Below, piece after piece: positions 12,959 to 24,830 of a stretch of DNA of 64,000 bases. Where the stretch lies: positions 587,001-651,000 of the forward strand of contig JALIZF010001916.1 in the NCBI GenBank assembly GCA_029948255.1. Reading direction: 5' to 3'. The translations under genes were made by a program, and so were the position numbers. This DNA comes from Telmatactis stephensoni (Eukaryota; Cnidaria; Anthozoa; Actiniaria; Isophelliidae). The notes under the pieces were generated by a model that saw only the letters and a list, made by a program, of their open reading frames with translations, was not told the origin of the DNA and ran no database searches. Numbering within the stretch: the stretch's first letter is position 1; each line of letters opens with the position of its first letter.

Positions 12959-15900
12959 ATGGCGGTTGGCCGCTCTTTTTGGTTGCTCCTTCTTCTATGC
13001 CTATTTTCACCAATACAGCTCCATTTGTCGCTTAACTTGAACAATTTTGGCTTTGAGTCTAGCTATTTAAACCATTGCCAAAATATTTTCGAGGTGTATC
13101 AACATAAATCAAACCTTTCGTCCTTCGTCAATTGTGGAGCTCATGGCGTCCATTTTGTTCCCTGGCGTGGTCTCCCTATCATCAGGACATCCCACCCGGT
13201 TCTTCGCTACAAATTCAAGTTCCTTGCTTCAAGAATTAAGTACTACGCGAACAACACAGCTTCCTTCAACTTATCAGTGATTTTTATTGAATTCTCCACA
13301 TCTTGGGATATAAATCTCAATCCTGGTCCTGCGAACAACACTTCTGAAAAGCCCTCGACTCTCAAGTGCTTCTCTACCAATATCCAGAGCATCAAAAGCT
13401 TTGTTAAGACGTCGGATTATCCCTCTAAAGTATGTAAGCTGACTCTCTTTCAGAAATTTGTGTACAGTGAAAACTTTGATGTTATTGCACTTACTGAGAC
13501 ATGGTTGACAGACTCTGTTAGTGACCTTGAAATTCTAGATGTTGGATATTCAATTTATCGTACTGACAGAAGTACTGGCAAACGAGGTGGTGGTGTTTTA
13601 TTAGCGGTAAAAAATTCCATACAATCTTATCGACGGCGTGATTTGGAACCCGACTCCTCTGAAATTGTTACTATCGAAATTGTACAAGATGATAGTCCAA
13701 AATTTATTGTCTCCGCTGTTTACCGCCCGCCTAACTCAAATTTTCAGACTTTCATCACTGGTTTTAATTCATTTTTGGCGAAGTCGTCTGAACGTTCAAG
13801 TACTAAACTCCTTGTTCTGGGGGACTTTAATTTTCCAACTATTGATTGGTCTGGATCGAATGAGTCGTGCACTGCTGATGAATTTTCCTTCTGCGAAGTT
13901 CTGAAGGATTATTTTCTCTCACAAGTAAACACGCACCCTACAAGAAATGCAAATATCCTGGACCTCATTATCTCAAACGAGCCCGATTCTATTCATAACA
14001 TCGAAACAATGGATGAGTGTGTTTTACCATTCCCCACAGATCACATTCCAGTTACCTTCAATCTTACTCTCCGCATTCCTCGATTACCAAAACAGTCTCG
14101 TACAGTTTATAACTTCAAGAAAGCGGATTTTGAAACCTTAAAAGAAAAGTTACGCGATTCCAACCTTACTGGCCTGATCTCTACTACTTCAACTGTGGAA
14201 CAGGACTTTGAGAATTGGTTTTCTCTACTTATGTCTCTGATTGACGAGCACATACCCAAAGTAAAACTCCGGGATATTAACTCGCCTCCATGGATTGATG
14301 GTCAAGTTATCCACTTGCTCCGAAAGAAAAAGGATGCTAGAAATAAAGCTAAAAAGACCAATAGTGAGTACTATCGTGAAAAATTCTGTGCTCTACGTCG
14401 TGAATGCAAGTCGCTAATCAACAGTAATTATAACGATTATATAGACACTCTTCAAGCGTCACTTCACGAGAATCCAAAAAGATTCTGGTCATATTACAGA
14501 AGTAAAAGGAAAGTAACTTCAGTACCTGCCACCGTTAAATATTGCGGTCAGTCTCTACGTACTTCAGTTCGTCAGGCTGAGGCGTTTAATCAGTACTTTT
14601 TTACTGTTTTTACGCCTGATCCATCACCCTGTGAGAACTCTATTCTGCCTACTCAGTTGGACTCGGATGCAATGTTATCTGCCATCTCATTGACCGTTCC
14701 TGAAGTAGAATCATTGCTACGTGGCTTAAATATCAGTAAAGCCTATGGCCCTGACAGTCTGCCGACTCGTATCTTGGTTGAATGTTCATCGGAACTTGCT
14801 CCCTCAGTATGTAAACTATTCAATAAATCTCTTTCTTCTGGCGCACTACCTAAATTATGGAAAGAAGCATTGGTTATACCTATCCACAAGAAAGAAGACA
14901 AAGAACTAGTTGAAAATTACAGGCCTATTTCCTTGCTCTGTATCCTATCCAAAGTGCTTGAAAGATGTATTTTCAACAGGTTAATTAACCATCTAAGCAG
15001 TTCCTTATCTACTTGGCAACACGGATTTCTGAGTGGCCGTTCGACAGTCACTCAGATGCTTTGTTTTCTTCACAGAATTGGACAGGCCCTGGATAACTCA
15101 CTTCAATCTGATATTGTTTACTTAGATCTGACCAAAGCATTTGACACTGTTTCTCACTCTCTTCTTTTACAGAAACTCGCAACTGCCGGTATTAATGGTT
15201 CTTTGTTCCAATGGTTGACAGATTATCTCACAAACAGGTCCCAGAAAGTGTTAATTAAAGGCGCAACATCTTCGTCCTTACCTGTTCTCTCAGGAGTACC
15301 TCAGGGAAGCATTCTGGGGCCATTGCTCTTTTTATGGTATATCAATGACCTGCCTGATGAGTTATCTAGCTCTACTATGGCTTATCTCTTTGCCGATGAC
15401 ACCAAGTTGGCCCGTATCATCCACTCTGAGTCTGATATAATTAACTTTCAACAGGATATTGATAAAGTGTTTGACTGGTCTACTAACTGGCGCATGAAGT
15501 TTAATCTCAACAAGTGTGAAGCTGTACGTGTAACTCGAAAGAAATCTCCATTTCAAGGCTCCTATTATATTGGGAATCACGTTGTCTCTCAGGCTGACAC
15601 CCAAACCGATCTTGGTGTTGTTGTCAATACCAATCTTAAATGGAGTTCCCACATCTCTTCCATATCATCCAAAGCCAACAAAATGCTGGGTTTTCTGTAT
15701 AGAACATCGGACCCTCGTTTTGGACTAATAGTTAAGCGTTCTCTGTATCTAAGCCTGGTGCGATCGTATCTTGGATATGCTAGTGAAGTGTGGACGCCTC
15801 TACACATAGGTGGTTTACGAACAATTGAGGGAGTTCAACGTCGAGCAACAAAGTATATTTTAGGGTACCCAGACGCCCTTATTCCTTATAAAGAAAGACT

Positions 15901-16312
15901 TATTAAACTGAACCTCTTGCCAGTGTCATACTGGCATGAAATTAGAGATTTAGTATTTTTCTTTAAGGCCATTAACGGCATATATAATATTGATATTACA
16001 GAGTTTATCCAACCTAAAGTAATAGTTAGGTCTACTCGCCATAGCTGTTCATTAGATTATCAGCCTTTGAAATGTAGAACGTCTCTTTTTCAACGTAGTT
16101 ATTTTAACAGAACTGTTAAGTTATGGAATTCTTTGCCTTCGTCAATAAGAACCTTACCTAGCGTTAATGCTTTCAAAGCAGCATTAGTCAAACACTATAA
16201 AAAAGCCCTTATTAATACGTTTGATCAGGATAACGTTTATACTTGGAAGTCCTTGTGTCCAAAGTGTTATTCCACTAGGAATTTAACTAGCTTTCGCCAG
16301 TGTTGTTTCTAA
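12959..16312 (+). CDS. LINE polyprotein: 2A-like leader, APE endonuclease, reverse transcriptase
   Basis: The protein has 1117 residues with no stop or frameshift. Residues 1-24 form a hydrophobic, signal-peptide-like start (RSFWLLLLLCLF). DINLNPGP at 117-124 resembles a 2A ribosome-skipping motif, whose usual form is DxExNPGP; here E is replaced by N. The apurinic-type endonuclease spans about 136-371, with the conserved N141, ALTETW around E180, LVLGDFN around D289, and TDHIP at 360-364. The reverse transcriptase spans about 590-880, with NYRPISLL (653-660), DLTKAFD (723-729), SGVPQGSILGP (778-788) and the catalytic FADD (811-814). A CPKC pair near residue 1099 is typical of the C terminus in this clade. 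It nicks the target DNA and copies its own RNA there. The open frame implies recent insertion. Confidence 0.93.
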   Translation: MAVGRSFWLLLLLCLFSPIQLHLSLNLNNFGFESSYLNHCQNIFEVYQHKSNLSSFVNCGAHGVHFVPWRGLPIIRTSHPVLRYKFKFLASRIKYYANNTASFNLSVIFIEFSTSWDINLNPGPANNTSEKPSTLKCFSTNIQSIKSFVKTSDYPSKVCKLTLFQKFVYSENFDVIALTETWLTDSVSDLEILDVGYSIYRTDRSTGKRGGGVLLAVKNSIQSYRRRDLEPDSSEIVTIEIVQDDSPKFIVSAVYRPPNSNFQTFITGFNSFLAKSSERSSTKLLVLGDFNFPTIDWSGSNESCTADEFSFCEVLKDYFLSQVNTHPTRNANILDLIISNEPDSIHNIETMDECVLPFPTDHIPVTFNLTLRIPRLPKQSRTVYNFKKADFETLKEKLRDSNLTGLISTTSTVEQDFENWFSLLMSLIDEHIPKVKLRDINSPPWIDGQVIHLLRKKKDARNKAKKTNSEYYREKFCALRRECKSLINSNYNDYIDTLQASLHENPKRFWSYYRSKRKVTSVPATVKYCGQSLRTSVRQAEAFNQYFFTVFTPDPSPCENSILPTQLDSDAMLSAISLTVPEVESLLRGLNISKAYGPDSLPTRILVECSSELAPSVCKLFNKSLSSGALPKLWKEALVIPIHKKEDKELVENYRPISLLCILSKVLERCIFNRLINHLSSSLSTWQHGFLSGRSTVTQMLCFLHRIGQALDNSLQSDIVYLDLTKAFDTVSHSLLLQKLATAGINGSLFQWLTDYLTNRSQKVLIKGATSSSLPVLSGVPQGSILGPLLFLWYINDLPDELSSSTMAYLFADDTKLARIIHSESDIINFQQDIDKVFDWSTNWRMKFNLNKCEAVRVTRKKSPFQGSYYIGNHVVSQADTQTDLGVVVNTNLKWSSHISSISSKANKMLGFLYRTSDPRFGLIVKRSLYLSLVRSYLGYASEVWTPLHIGGLRTIEGVQRRATKYILGYPDALIPYKERLIKLNLLPVSYWHEIRDLVFFFKAINGIYNIDITEFIQPKVIVRSTRHSCSLDYQPLKCRTSLFQRSYFNRTVKLWNSLPSSIRTLPSVNAFKAALVKHYKKALINTFDQDNVYTWKSLCPKCYSTRNLTSFRQCCF

Positions 16313-16590
16313 TAGGTATTAATTGAACTTATTATAGGAGTTTCTTAAAGTATTGATATATGTTGTTATATAGTGTCAGAATTTATTCATTCTTTTTTTT
16401 ATATATATATACCTCTTTTTATCATTATTTTATTGGGCTTTCACCTAGTTGGAGCTTGCTCTGTCGTGACTGTCCCTCACTGAGTTTTTTCCTTGCATTA
16501 TTAAGTTATTATTCAACCATTTATAATTATTTATCATTATATTTTATGCACTCAGTGGAAGTTGAATAAATAAATAAATAAATAAATTAA
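12959..16590 (+). mobile_element. CR1/L2-type LINE, apparently full ORF
   Basis: One long intact ORF encodes an endonuclease and reverse transcriptase. It is followed by about 275 bases of 3' sequence ending in an (AATA)n tail near 16566-16588, as expected for CR1/L2-group elements, which end in short simple repeats rather than poly(A). The 5' boundary is not defined: the region just upstream of the ATG is probably element leader. No target duplication was found, which is usual for this group. Confidence 0.85.
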
Positions 16591-17973
16591 TATTCAAAAT
16601 GAGTGTTGTTTAAACAAATGGTTGTCGTAAAAGTACTCAGGGGTTTTTAAACAAAGCTCTCTATTTTATCATATCCTTTTGTCCCGTCATCGAATTCTAC
16701 ACTCAGCTTTCTAAACCAATGGACAGAATACATTGTCTACAGTATTACAAATACTTCCGATTTGAAATTTTTATTTTTTGATCGGAAGACTTGACTCTTA
16801 GATTAGGATTAATTACTGTCCGTAACTCTGATAGGATTATGATGCAAGTCGTGATAAAATTCCTTATTTGTCGTCGTATGTTTGAAAAATAGCAACACAT
16901 TTGTGTGAAACGGTACACCAAACGTTGAACAGACATCACAGAGAAAGACGAGTGCTCTGAAGTTTATTGTTGGAGAGCAAATCAATCTATATAGATGATA
17001 TTTTTAATATCTTGGGATCCCACAGGGCAATGCCTCTATAATTATCCGGTTCGTCATATTTCTCTCTCTCTCTCATCTCTCTCTCTATGCTTCTATGTTG
17101 TTGATGTTTCCTCTCTGCTTCTATGTTTCTGAATCTATATGCCCAAAGCTTTAATATCCTGTTTTCAAAATTACATAAACAATTAACAGCGGTATATTTG
17201 CGACCTTCTCACTTTTTCATTACGGCAGACGATTGAAAGCCGGAGTCGACAACTCTCTTATTTTCCCATACAAAGTCTATGGTTTTAGTGTTTTAGTCCT
17301 CGACCAGGCAAAATATATAGACGATTTTAATATCATTCAACAATGTTTAATAGTACCGATCATTTTTGTTGTTTTGTTCTTGTTGTCATTGCAACAGTTT
17401 GACTGAAGCCAGTAAAAATACTGGTTTGAATGGAACAAAATATAATTTCATTGATGTGACGTCATCACTTCGTGACTCTTAGAATTGACAGGGAGTCCAC
17501 ATACTGCTGAATGACCTATTGTCAAAAGTCTTATTGACTCGTCAGAGATAAATCATTTTCTCTTGTTTAAGGATATTACTGTTCTTCTTTCGATATAATC
17601 TTTTTAAACATGTTAAATTTAAGACGATGACAAATACTTTGTATGTGGCAGCACTTTCAATGTCGATGTCATTGCAAAACTTGTGTATTTTGCGCGCAGC
17701 CGCATCAGTGTGTACCATTCCCGCCTTAATGAAAGATTTGCGTTTTACTGTCACAAGATTGTTTATCTTTTCTTTATTTTACAGAGAGACCGTACATCAA
17801 GACACTTTCAAGGCTTTCAATCAAATGTTGGAAAATCAATCAACTTTATCATTGTCTTTCTTGTGAAGACAACGCGTTGATACCACATTGAATCACTTCT
17901 GTTGTTTTGCATCACATTTGGAGTAATTGGTATCCTTAAGCCGTGAAGATAAGTCGTTTGTTTTCGTGAAATC
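16591..17973. other. short intergenic stretch, nothing recognised
   Basis: Lies between the LINE tail and the GPCR start. It contains a small CT microsatellite near 17062-17092 and otherwise nothing I can interpret; the 5' leader and promoter of the GPCR are presumably here. Confidence 0.5.
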
Positions 17974-20783
17974 ATGAACTACAGCTCAGGTAAGTTCAAA
18001 TTTTGTGGCTGGCAATTTTTAAAGCCGCTTCCAGTTCAGCAAGTTTTCTTTGACAAGTCTTCCTTGACATGTTTTCCTTGACGAAAACTTGCTCAGTCGT
18101 GTATAGACGACAAAAAGTTGCCACTTTTTCTTGTCAAAGAGACGACAAATAAGTAGCCATTTTTTTACCTTGTGAAAGGAAAACTTAATGTTCGCGTAGA
18201 TGAAGCTTAACGTGAATTTTTCATGGTTGCTTAAAAATCGTTTTCCTGACAGAATATTGGATGGTGTTTTATGATATAGGTCAGGAATCGATTATCTTTT
18301 GACCAGAAAATTTAATAATCATCAAACCTGCACTATTGCTCCCCTACTTCGATCATAATTGAAATCAATAATTGGCCTGCAAATCATTTTGATTAACAAT
18401 TTAACACTGACAGCTAAAATACGGTGCAGTTTCTTGTCTGTTTTTATTTATACTGACATTCACGCGATAAAGACACAGCACAAAGCTGTCGTTACAGTAA
18501 AAGCGTTCACTTAAAACATGGTCATCTCCGCTCGAACTCCCCTTAAACCGCATCTAATTATTGTTAATTCCATGTAATATCCTAATTTTCCTCTGTATTG
18601 GCTAGCACGTCATTTTGAGTTAGAACTTTGATATACACATCAGCCACTGCGGCAAACATAACAGCCATGGAACTATTTTGTTTTGACAAAGATTTCGAAG
18701 AACAGGTGTATCAAATGAACCGCTGATTATTATTGCTTGTACAACCCAAAGACGGCGGCGTTTGGTCAAAGAGACTTAATCTAATCGTCTTTTATTTCAG
18801 CCTTTTCATTTAATACTATTTTAGCCTCTAAGGTCTTTTAATTTGAACGAGGATTCTAAGTTTTCAAACCTATGCCTTGTGGCTAATCCGATACCAATTA
18901 TCTCCTACTCCTACTTCAATACCTACTGGGGGCGGGTGCACTTCAGTATTCTTGTGGCCAGAAGTAGTCATGTCTAATGGTATTTTGAGGACATTTTGTG
19001 CGTACTTACATAAGATACTAACCTTGAATTCATTTTTGCAGGAAGCAACATCACTGGTCAGCCAACGCCCAGTGGGTCGAGCCAGCCATTCCCTGTGGCT
19101 GCCATGACAACCGCCTATACCATAATATTTTTTGTTGCGTTTTTTGGTAACGTTTTGGTGATTCACATAGTTGCTACTCGTTCCTACATGAAGACCACAT
19201 TTAACTTCTTGATTATTAATATGGCGATAGCTGATCTTCTTGTTAGTTTGTTTATAATGCCCTCCCAGGTCAGTGTATTATTATTATAATATAACGCGCG
19301 CTCTGATTGGTTCGTAGCTACCATATAACGCACTCTCATTGGTTAATTGGCGTGCGCGCGTGCGTACGAAACTCAAGTGGACAACACGTTGACGTCACGT
19401 TGTTCAATCTCTAGGACCACTTTATTTTTTCTTGCTATAATATGTTTTTCTTATTTGAGAAATGTTATAAAGAAATAGTCAATACTTAGGTACGTCTGGT
19501 GCAGCTTTTGCCTTTCTCTTGTGCTTAGCAGCCACTTGCGTGCATCTATAACTCAATAAACGCATGCTGAGCGTTGACCATTTCTTATATTGTGGTCACT
19601 TCCAGATCCATCTTCGGAGACCTATGGCGAAGGGGAGGGGAGTGGGGGGAGGGAGGGAATAACAAACATATTAATTGTTCAATTCTTCCGCATCGGATTT
19701 TTTGAAAATCAAGGAACTATCGTCTATATTCCTCAATAAACCACGCGCCTTTACTTGGTACATCTAAAACCAAAGAAAGCAATCCCCTAACAACAACGAC
19801 AGCAACAACAACAACAATTCCTCGTCCTCGTCCTCGTCCTCGTCCTCCTCGTCCTCCTCGTCCTCGTCCTCCTCCACCTCCTCCTCTTCAATTATACACT
19901 GAGCGCGGACAAATCTTCAGAAACGCGTCATTGTTGTTGAATTACCCTCTAAATTTCTATTTTTGTATATTTTCAGGTCAAATTTCTTTACACTGGTCAG
20001 TTATGGATCGGTGGTGGGTTCGGTACAGTCACTTGCAAGTGGGTCAACTTCTCGGGAACTCTTTCTATTGGTGCATCAATATTTGCTCTTGTAGCCATCT
20101 CATTGGATCGTTACTTTGCTATTATTCACCCATTCAAACATTTACCTGTAATTCGCAATACTAAGCTGATAACGACAACCATATGGGTTGTCTCTGGGTT
20201 GTTTATGTTTCCGTATATTTTGTTGTACGACGTAGACAAAAGAATTGGCAACCAATGGAATTGTCGTATGATATGGACCATTATATCGTCGTCATTCGAG
20301 GTGCAGTTCGAGTTTGCGCGCAGTTTCTTTATGACCACACTCATAGCACTGTATGTATTACCGCTGACCATCATTGCATCGCTGTACATCAGGATTGGTC
20401 GCAAACTGTCACTACGCAAGATTCCAGGTCACTCTACTGCCAGTGTCATAAGAAAGGCACAATCGTCAAAGCGAAAGGTTCTGCGCATGCTCACAATTGT
20501 CGTGGTTGTATTTGCATTGTGTTGGCTTCCAGCTCATTTATTGCATCTCGCGAAATTCTACAAACCCGTTTGGTTTTACAACAATGTATTGAAAACCGCA
20601 CCTATAGTTGAGAACATCGTATTTTTCATTTGTCACGCAAACAGTGCTATAAACCCGTTTCTGTATGTCACGCTAAATGAGAAGTTTAAACGAGAGTTTT
20701 ACAATGTGTTAAGGTATTGGTTCCCCAGCCTCAAACAAAGGGAAGAGCATTTCCTATTGACGACAGTGGCCAGTGAATCTTAA
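17974..20783 (+). CDS. class A (rhodopsin-like) GPCR, neuropeptide-receptor type
   Basis: Three exons (17974-17989, 19042-19268, 19977-20783) join in phase into 349 residues. The short N terminus carries possible N-glycosylation sites at NYS and NIT. Family marks include FFGNVLV in TM1, NMAIADLLVSLF in TM2, a cysteine before TM3 (about residue 101), DRYFAIIHPF with DRY at 125-127, CWLP in TM6 and NSAINPFLY in TM7. These fit a plasma-membrane receptor coupling to G proteins. TM6/TM7 and the DRYFAIIHPF loop look like bilaterian neuropeptide receptors (NPFF/RYamide/tachykinin-like), but the ligand cannot be told. The first exon encodes only about five residues, so the start relies on the GTAAGT donor and phase match. 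Intron 2 carries repeats. Confidence 0.85.
18020..18160. repeat. fragment related to the GCAAGTTCTCCTT element family
   Basis: CAGCAAGTTTTC, CCTTGACATG and ACTTGCTCAGTCGTGTATAGACGAC resemble the longer element at 45842-46144. It is in intron 1 of the GPCR. Confidence 0.4.
19287..19346. repeat. ATATAACGCGCG-type repeat
   Basis: ATATAACGCGCGCTCTGATTGG followed by ACCATATAACGCACTCTCATTGG is a short tandem pair. The same ATATAACGCGCG...TGATTGG word occurs at about 645-667, so it is a dispersed family. Confidence 0.5.
19817..19890. repeat. CCTCGT/CCT microsatellite in GPCR intron 2
   Basis: Tandem TCCTCG units decaying to CCTCCT, preceded by AACAAC repeats. Confidence 0.85.
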
Positions 20784-21047
20784 GAGATATGACGTACACC
20801 AACGATATGTGGTGCAGATCTTTATCTTGAAGACGAAGGCGGTTCTAAAGAAGATTTACGTGTGAGGTAAAGGTTATCTGGATTAATTGGTATAGCACTT
20901 ACATTAAATTGACTTTGTGCGGAAATGTATAATCGTGAAGACACACATGCGATAAAACAAGGCGCAGTGAAGACTGAATTCGAAGTTCTCAGTGATCGGA
21001 CAGCATCCATGAGCTGCAACAATTTCCTGGCAGGGACTACGGAGCAC

Positions 21048-21196
21048 CCTAAAAAGTGGTGGGGCTATATAAGAGACCAGTATGGGAAAAGGTGGTGGGG
21101 CTATATAAGAGACTAGTATGGGAAAAGGTGGTGGGGCTAGGATTGGAAAACATAAGAGACTAGTATGGGAAAAGGGAAAAAGTCGTGGGGCTATAG
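21048..21196. repeat. tandem repeat, about 40-bp unit
   Basis: Three to four diverging units of GTGGTGGGGCTATATAAGAG plus ACTAGTATGGGAAAAG. They lie immediately left of the 21199 hairpin. Confidence 0.75.
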
Positions 21197-21198
21197 CC

Positions 21199-21267
21199 TA
21201 GCCTGCGTCACATCCGGACTTTTCCTCCTTTAAGTCCGGAGGAAAAGTCCGGATGTGACGCAGGCTA
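21199..21267. repeat. perfect 30-bp-arm hairpin
   Basis: Arms 21199-21228 and 21238-21267 are exact reverse complements around a 9-base loop. The ends are TAGCCTG and CAGGCTA, shared with several CT-rich elements in this window. Probably a very short foldback element. Confidence 0.85.
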
Positions 21268-21433
21268 CTATATCCCCACCAGTCCCTCCCCCTCCGCGTG
21301 CCCTGCGCAGTCAGGACAACTTGACACATGAGTATTTTCAATATTCATGTATTGATATTATTGATGTGGCTAACCAATTAAACGTAACAGTTTACTGTAT
21401 GGTACTAGTGAGATACATAACTGCTATAGTATT

Positions 21434-21573
21434 AGAGTGGTTTTCATATCAAGTGAGTGGGAACACTGTACGGTTACGGCAGGAATTTCGAATGTTCTTA
21501 TAGAAACTATGATACTGGTACAGTTACGATACGGTACGGTAAGTTTCCCACTCATACGTACGAAAACAACTCT
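21434..21573. mobile_element. MITE with AGAGTGGTTTTC ends, copy 1
   Basis: Left AGAGTGGTTTTC and right GAAAACAACTCT are inverted, with inner GAGTGGGAA and TTCCCACTC. A second copy lies at 55626-55772, including a shared interior of CGGTTACGGCA and ACGGTACGG words. Confidence 0.75.
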
Positions 21574-21641
21574 ATTATCAAAAGTCTTCAAATATAAAGA
21601 GTAACATCATTGGGACTCATATACAAATTCCTAGCTCGGTC

Positions 21642-21846
21642 TAAAGCCCGCCGCACACGTTGAGAAACTGTGTGAGTAAACTGCCACGTGAGGCACTTTT
21701 CTCATCGTGCGCTCGTTTACCTACTCTGTTTTTGGTCTCGCTTTGCCAAAGATGCAACGTCTGCGGCAAGAAATGGTCTGAGCAAAGTGCCTCGCGTGGC
21801 AGTTTCCTCACGCAATTTCAATTCCTCACGTGTGCGGCGGGCTTAA
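21642..21846. mobile_element. MITE with AAGCCCGCCGCACACG ends
   Basis: AAGCCCGCCGCACACG on the left pairs with CGTGTGCGGCGGGCTT on the right, with further paired blocks around GCCACGTGAGGCAC / GCCTCGCGTGGC inside. About 205 bp, non-coding. Confidence 0.75.
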
Positions 21847-21998
21847 ATGAGAAAACGTCAGTCGAATGGCGTTTCCTTAGGTTAGCCATTGGGAAGTAGT
21901 TTTTATACCATGCCTTAAATCACGCTTTTATCACGATATAAATCACGATTATCATGGATAATCACGATCTATATGACAGGACTCATGAAGTACCTTAT

Positions 21999-22241
21999 GC
22001 CGCATTCACACCAACCACTTAAACATGTATAAAAGCGGTTTAACTAAACAAGGCTAAAAATTAGTTGCTCATAGCATGCGCACCTTACCACTAAAAGAGG
22101 TGAAAACCTGTTTGATTTACATATCATGTCAACGTTGTTTGGAATTTGTCTTGTGAAAGTAACACGACGGGGTTATCAGCAAATTTAAAAAAAATCTAAA
22201 CCTGGTTTAGTTAAACTAGTTTAGTTGGTGTGAATGCAGTG
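21999..22241. mobile_element. MITE with GCCGCATTCACACCAAC ends
   Basis: CGCATTCACACCAAC on the left is matched by GTTGGTGTGAATGC on the right; inner blocks around GGTTTAACTAAAC also pair. About 240 bp, non-coding. Confidence 0.7.
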
Positions 22242-23855
22242 TTAGACAACTAGTTTTAGCGACTACTATATTTAGGGATTTCTCTCGTGGAAGGTTTAGT
22301 GATATTCCGCGCAAAATGACGATTTTCATACTTCGATTGATCAAGAATTAACCAAGAATATTGATTTTGGCGAGTATAAAATTTAGCGATTTTGAGGAAC
22401 TCGCTAGAATTCGCTAAATTATGTTGTCGCTAAAAATAGCAACCCTGAGGCAATTTTAAATTGACAAAAATAGTGCTAAAATCACAGGAAGCCCAAACTC
22501 TGTGGTAGTGTGTTCGTTACAGAAAAGAAAGAAATGTGTGTGAAAATATTCCTACAAGTTACAAGTTTTTACATTTTACAAATGCACATTAGGACAAGAG
22601 CTTAGTTAGAATATATTTGACATGACTAAATGTGACAATTTTGAAGGAGTTAGTGTGGAAGTGCGCGCTAACTAAATCAATTGTGGATTAAAAATCTCAA
22701 GGCCCGCCCGAAATCTGTGTCATTTTCTTCCTCCAACAGCAATTCCAGCCTATTCGGTTGACTTTCAATTTAGCAATTTTTTTGTATAGGAAATAATATG
22801 ATTTCGAGTGCAATTTGGAATAAATTCGAACGAGTGGGATTTCAAAGAGTTCGAATTTGCACGAGCCTTTAGGCGATCCTATATAAAAAAAATTTAGAAA
22901 CAAATAATTTTTTCTCTGCAAAAGCTAGAGCAAACATTTTTGAATAAAACCTGAGCGCGCGCTCGATATGTGTAGTGGCGTCAGTAGCGCAGCTAAAATT
23001 TCATTAAAAAAACACAACAAAATCTTCAGCTTTTTCGCATTTTTCCCCATCAAAATCGTTCTTTTGTGATCAGAATGTACATAGTTTTGATACTAGATAA
23101 TGTGATCAACAGCAGAACTAAGAAAACTTTGATTTTGGCGCTGTTTTTGGAAACTCAAATTTGTACTAAATTTCCTTTTTTCTGCACTAAATTCCTTTCT
23201 TCTGCACTAAATTTCCTAGAAACAGCACTACTCTCAGCCAATCAGCATCGAGAAATTTTGTGATATATATTATTAGGCTATAATAATCAACCCAATCGGA
23301 TGAAATCGCTGTTAGAGGAAGAAAACGACACCCACAATTCACGACGGCCTTGAGGTTTTAATCCAAAGTTCATTTAGTTAGACGACAAGGAATATTTGCA
23401 ACGAACACACTGCCACAGAGCTTGGGCTTCCTGTCCTAAAATCTAGTTGCGTGCATACCAAAGGTTTTTAAGGAGAAACATTATTAGTTCGATATTTGAA
23501 AATAACTGGAGGCAGGATAAAGGGATTATTCTTGACGATCCACATAATTAATCAAGAGAAAAAGACGTGTACATAACACCATTAAAAGCAATGTTATTAT
23601 TGTTTATAGTTCATAGAATTAACACTAATAAAATATATGGTTGACAATTATGTGACGGATATTAGTTCTTTGGTGGGTCTATAAATGCTACATGATTTAA
23701 TTTTGTCAATTGTTTCCTTTACACTCATTTTGCAATTCACTCTACGCATTGATTAAATTTTAATACGTGACGGAATAGTCACGCCTGACGAATAGTCACG
23801 CCTATTATCGTAGCCTGCCGAGTGAACATGCGCTCAAAAGCTTCTGTTTGTTTAA

Positions 23856-24306
23856 GACCCCGTCTACACGTATCCGTTTTCATTTCTAAACGCATACTGT
23901 TTTATGCGTTAAGGCTTTTCCGTCTACACGAAAACCACTAAAACGCTCACCCTAAACGTAAACTTTGGAAAACGCTCTCCAAAGTGGATACTTTGGAAAA
24001 CGCCGTTTACGTGTTTTCGTGTGGACATCCATAAACATATACTTTCGAAAACGATGACGTCATTAATCAATTCTTGCTCAGTGAGACGAAACGCTCAGTT
24101 TCGTGTGGAAGAACCTAAACGCATACAAATCAACACGTTTACAAACAAAACCGAATACGTTTGAAGGGCCGGGTCTACAACGAACTGTAACCGGCAATCG
24201 TTTTTCGAGTTTCAGTTGCGGACTGATATATTTTTCTCAAGAGAGCACAAATATTTATGCTCTCTTGGTCAAATACAAACGAAAACGCATGCGTATGGAC
24301 TGGGTC
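23856..24306. mobile_element. MITE with GACCCCGTCTACACG ends
   Basis: GACCCCGTCTACACGTATCC on the left pairs with the right end near GCGTATGGACTGGGTC with a few mismatches. The interior is full of AAACGC and AAAACG words. About 450 bp, non-coding. Confidence 0.6.
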
Positions 24307-24740
24307 CAAGATCCAATATAGTCAAATATTTGACTAATATATGGCTTCTTTTTAGAGTTTCGTCTAAATCACGTCTACACGAGGCTCAAGTTGTTAGTGA
24401 GATCACTTATTTCATAATCGTGGGAGACGACACGGTTGTGTCATTTCCGATGGGGCAACATTGTCGAGTATAGGGCCAGCATAGAACGCCCTGCGCGAAC
24501 GCTATCACGCTTTGAAATATTCGTCAAGGTCAATTTCGGCCGATCATATAGCAGGTAAACACAGTCACAATTGTGAAAAAAAATTACGATGCCGTTAATT
24601 AAATTATTATTTATACATCTCTTTTTATTCAGTCTGACTAGGAATTTGAAATAACCTCGTCTTCTATTGTTTAAGTCACCTCAGCCAATGAGATACCTGC
24701 GGCCGTGGGCGAACGCACCCATATTTTTTAAACAATGGCG

Positions 24741-24830
24741 TTCGTGTAGGCTCTCCCGTCTTCCCTCTCCCCCACCTTCCATTTTCCCTCTCCGCCCAGA
24801 GAGAGAGAGAGAGATCCCGTAGGCAGGCTA
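24741..24830. repeat. CT-rich element ending in GTAGGCAGGCTA
   Basis: A pyrimidine tract then an AG microsatellite (about 24797-24814), ending CCCGTAGGCAGGCTA. It resembles the element at 27513-27686. Confidence 0.45.

Noticed and set aside
20126..20611. Other-frame ORFs over the GPCR exon 3
   Set aside because: Shadows of the receptor frame, which alone shows all family motifs.
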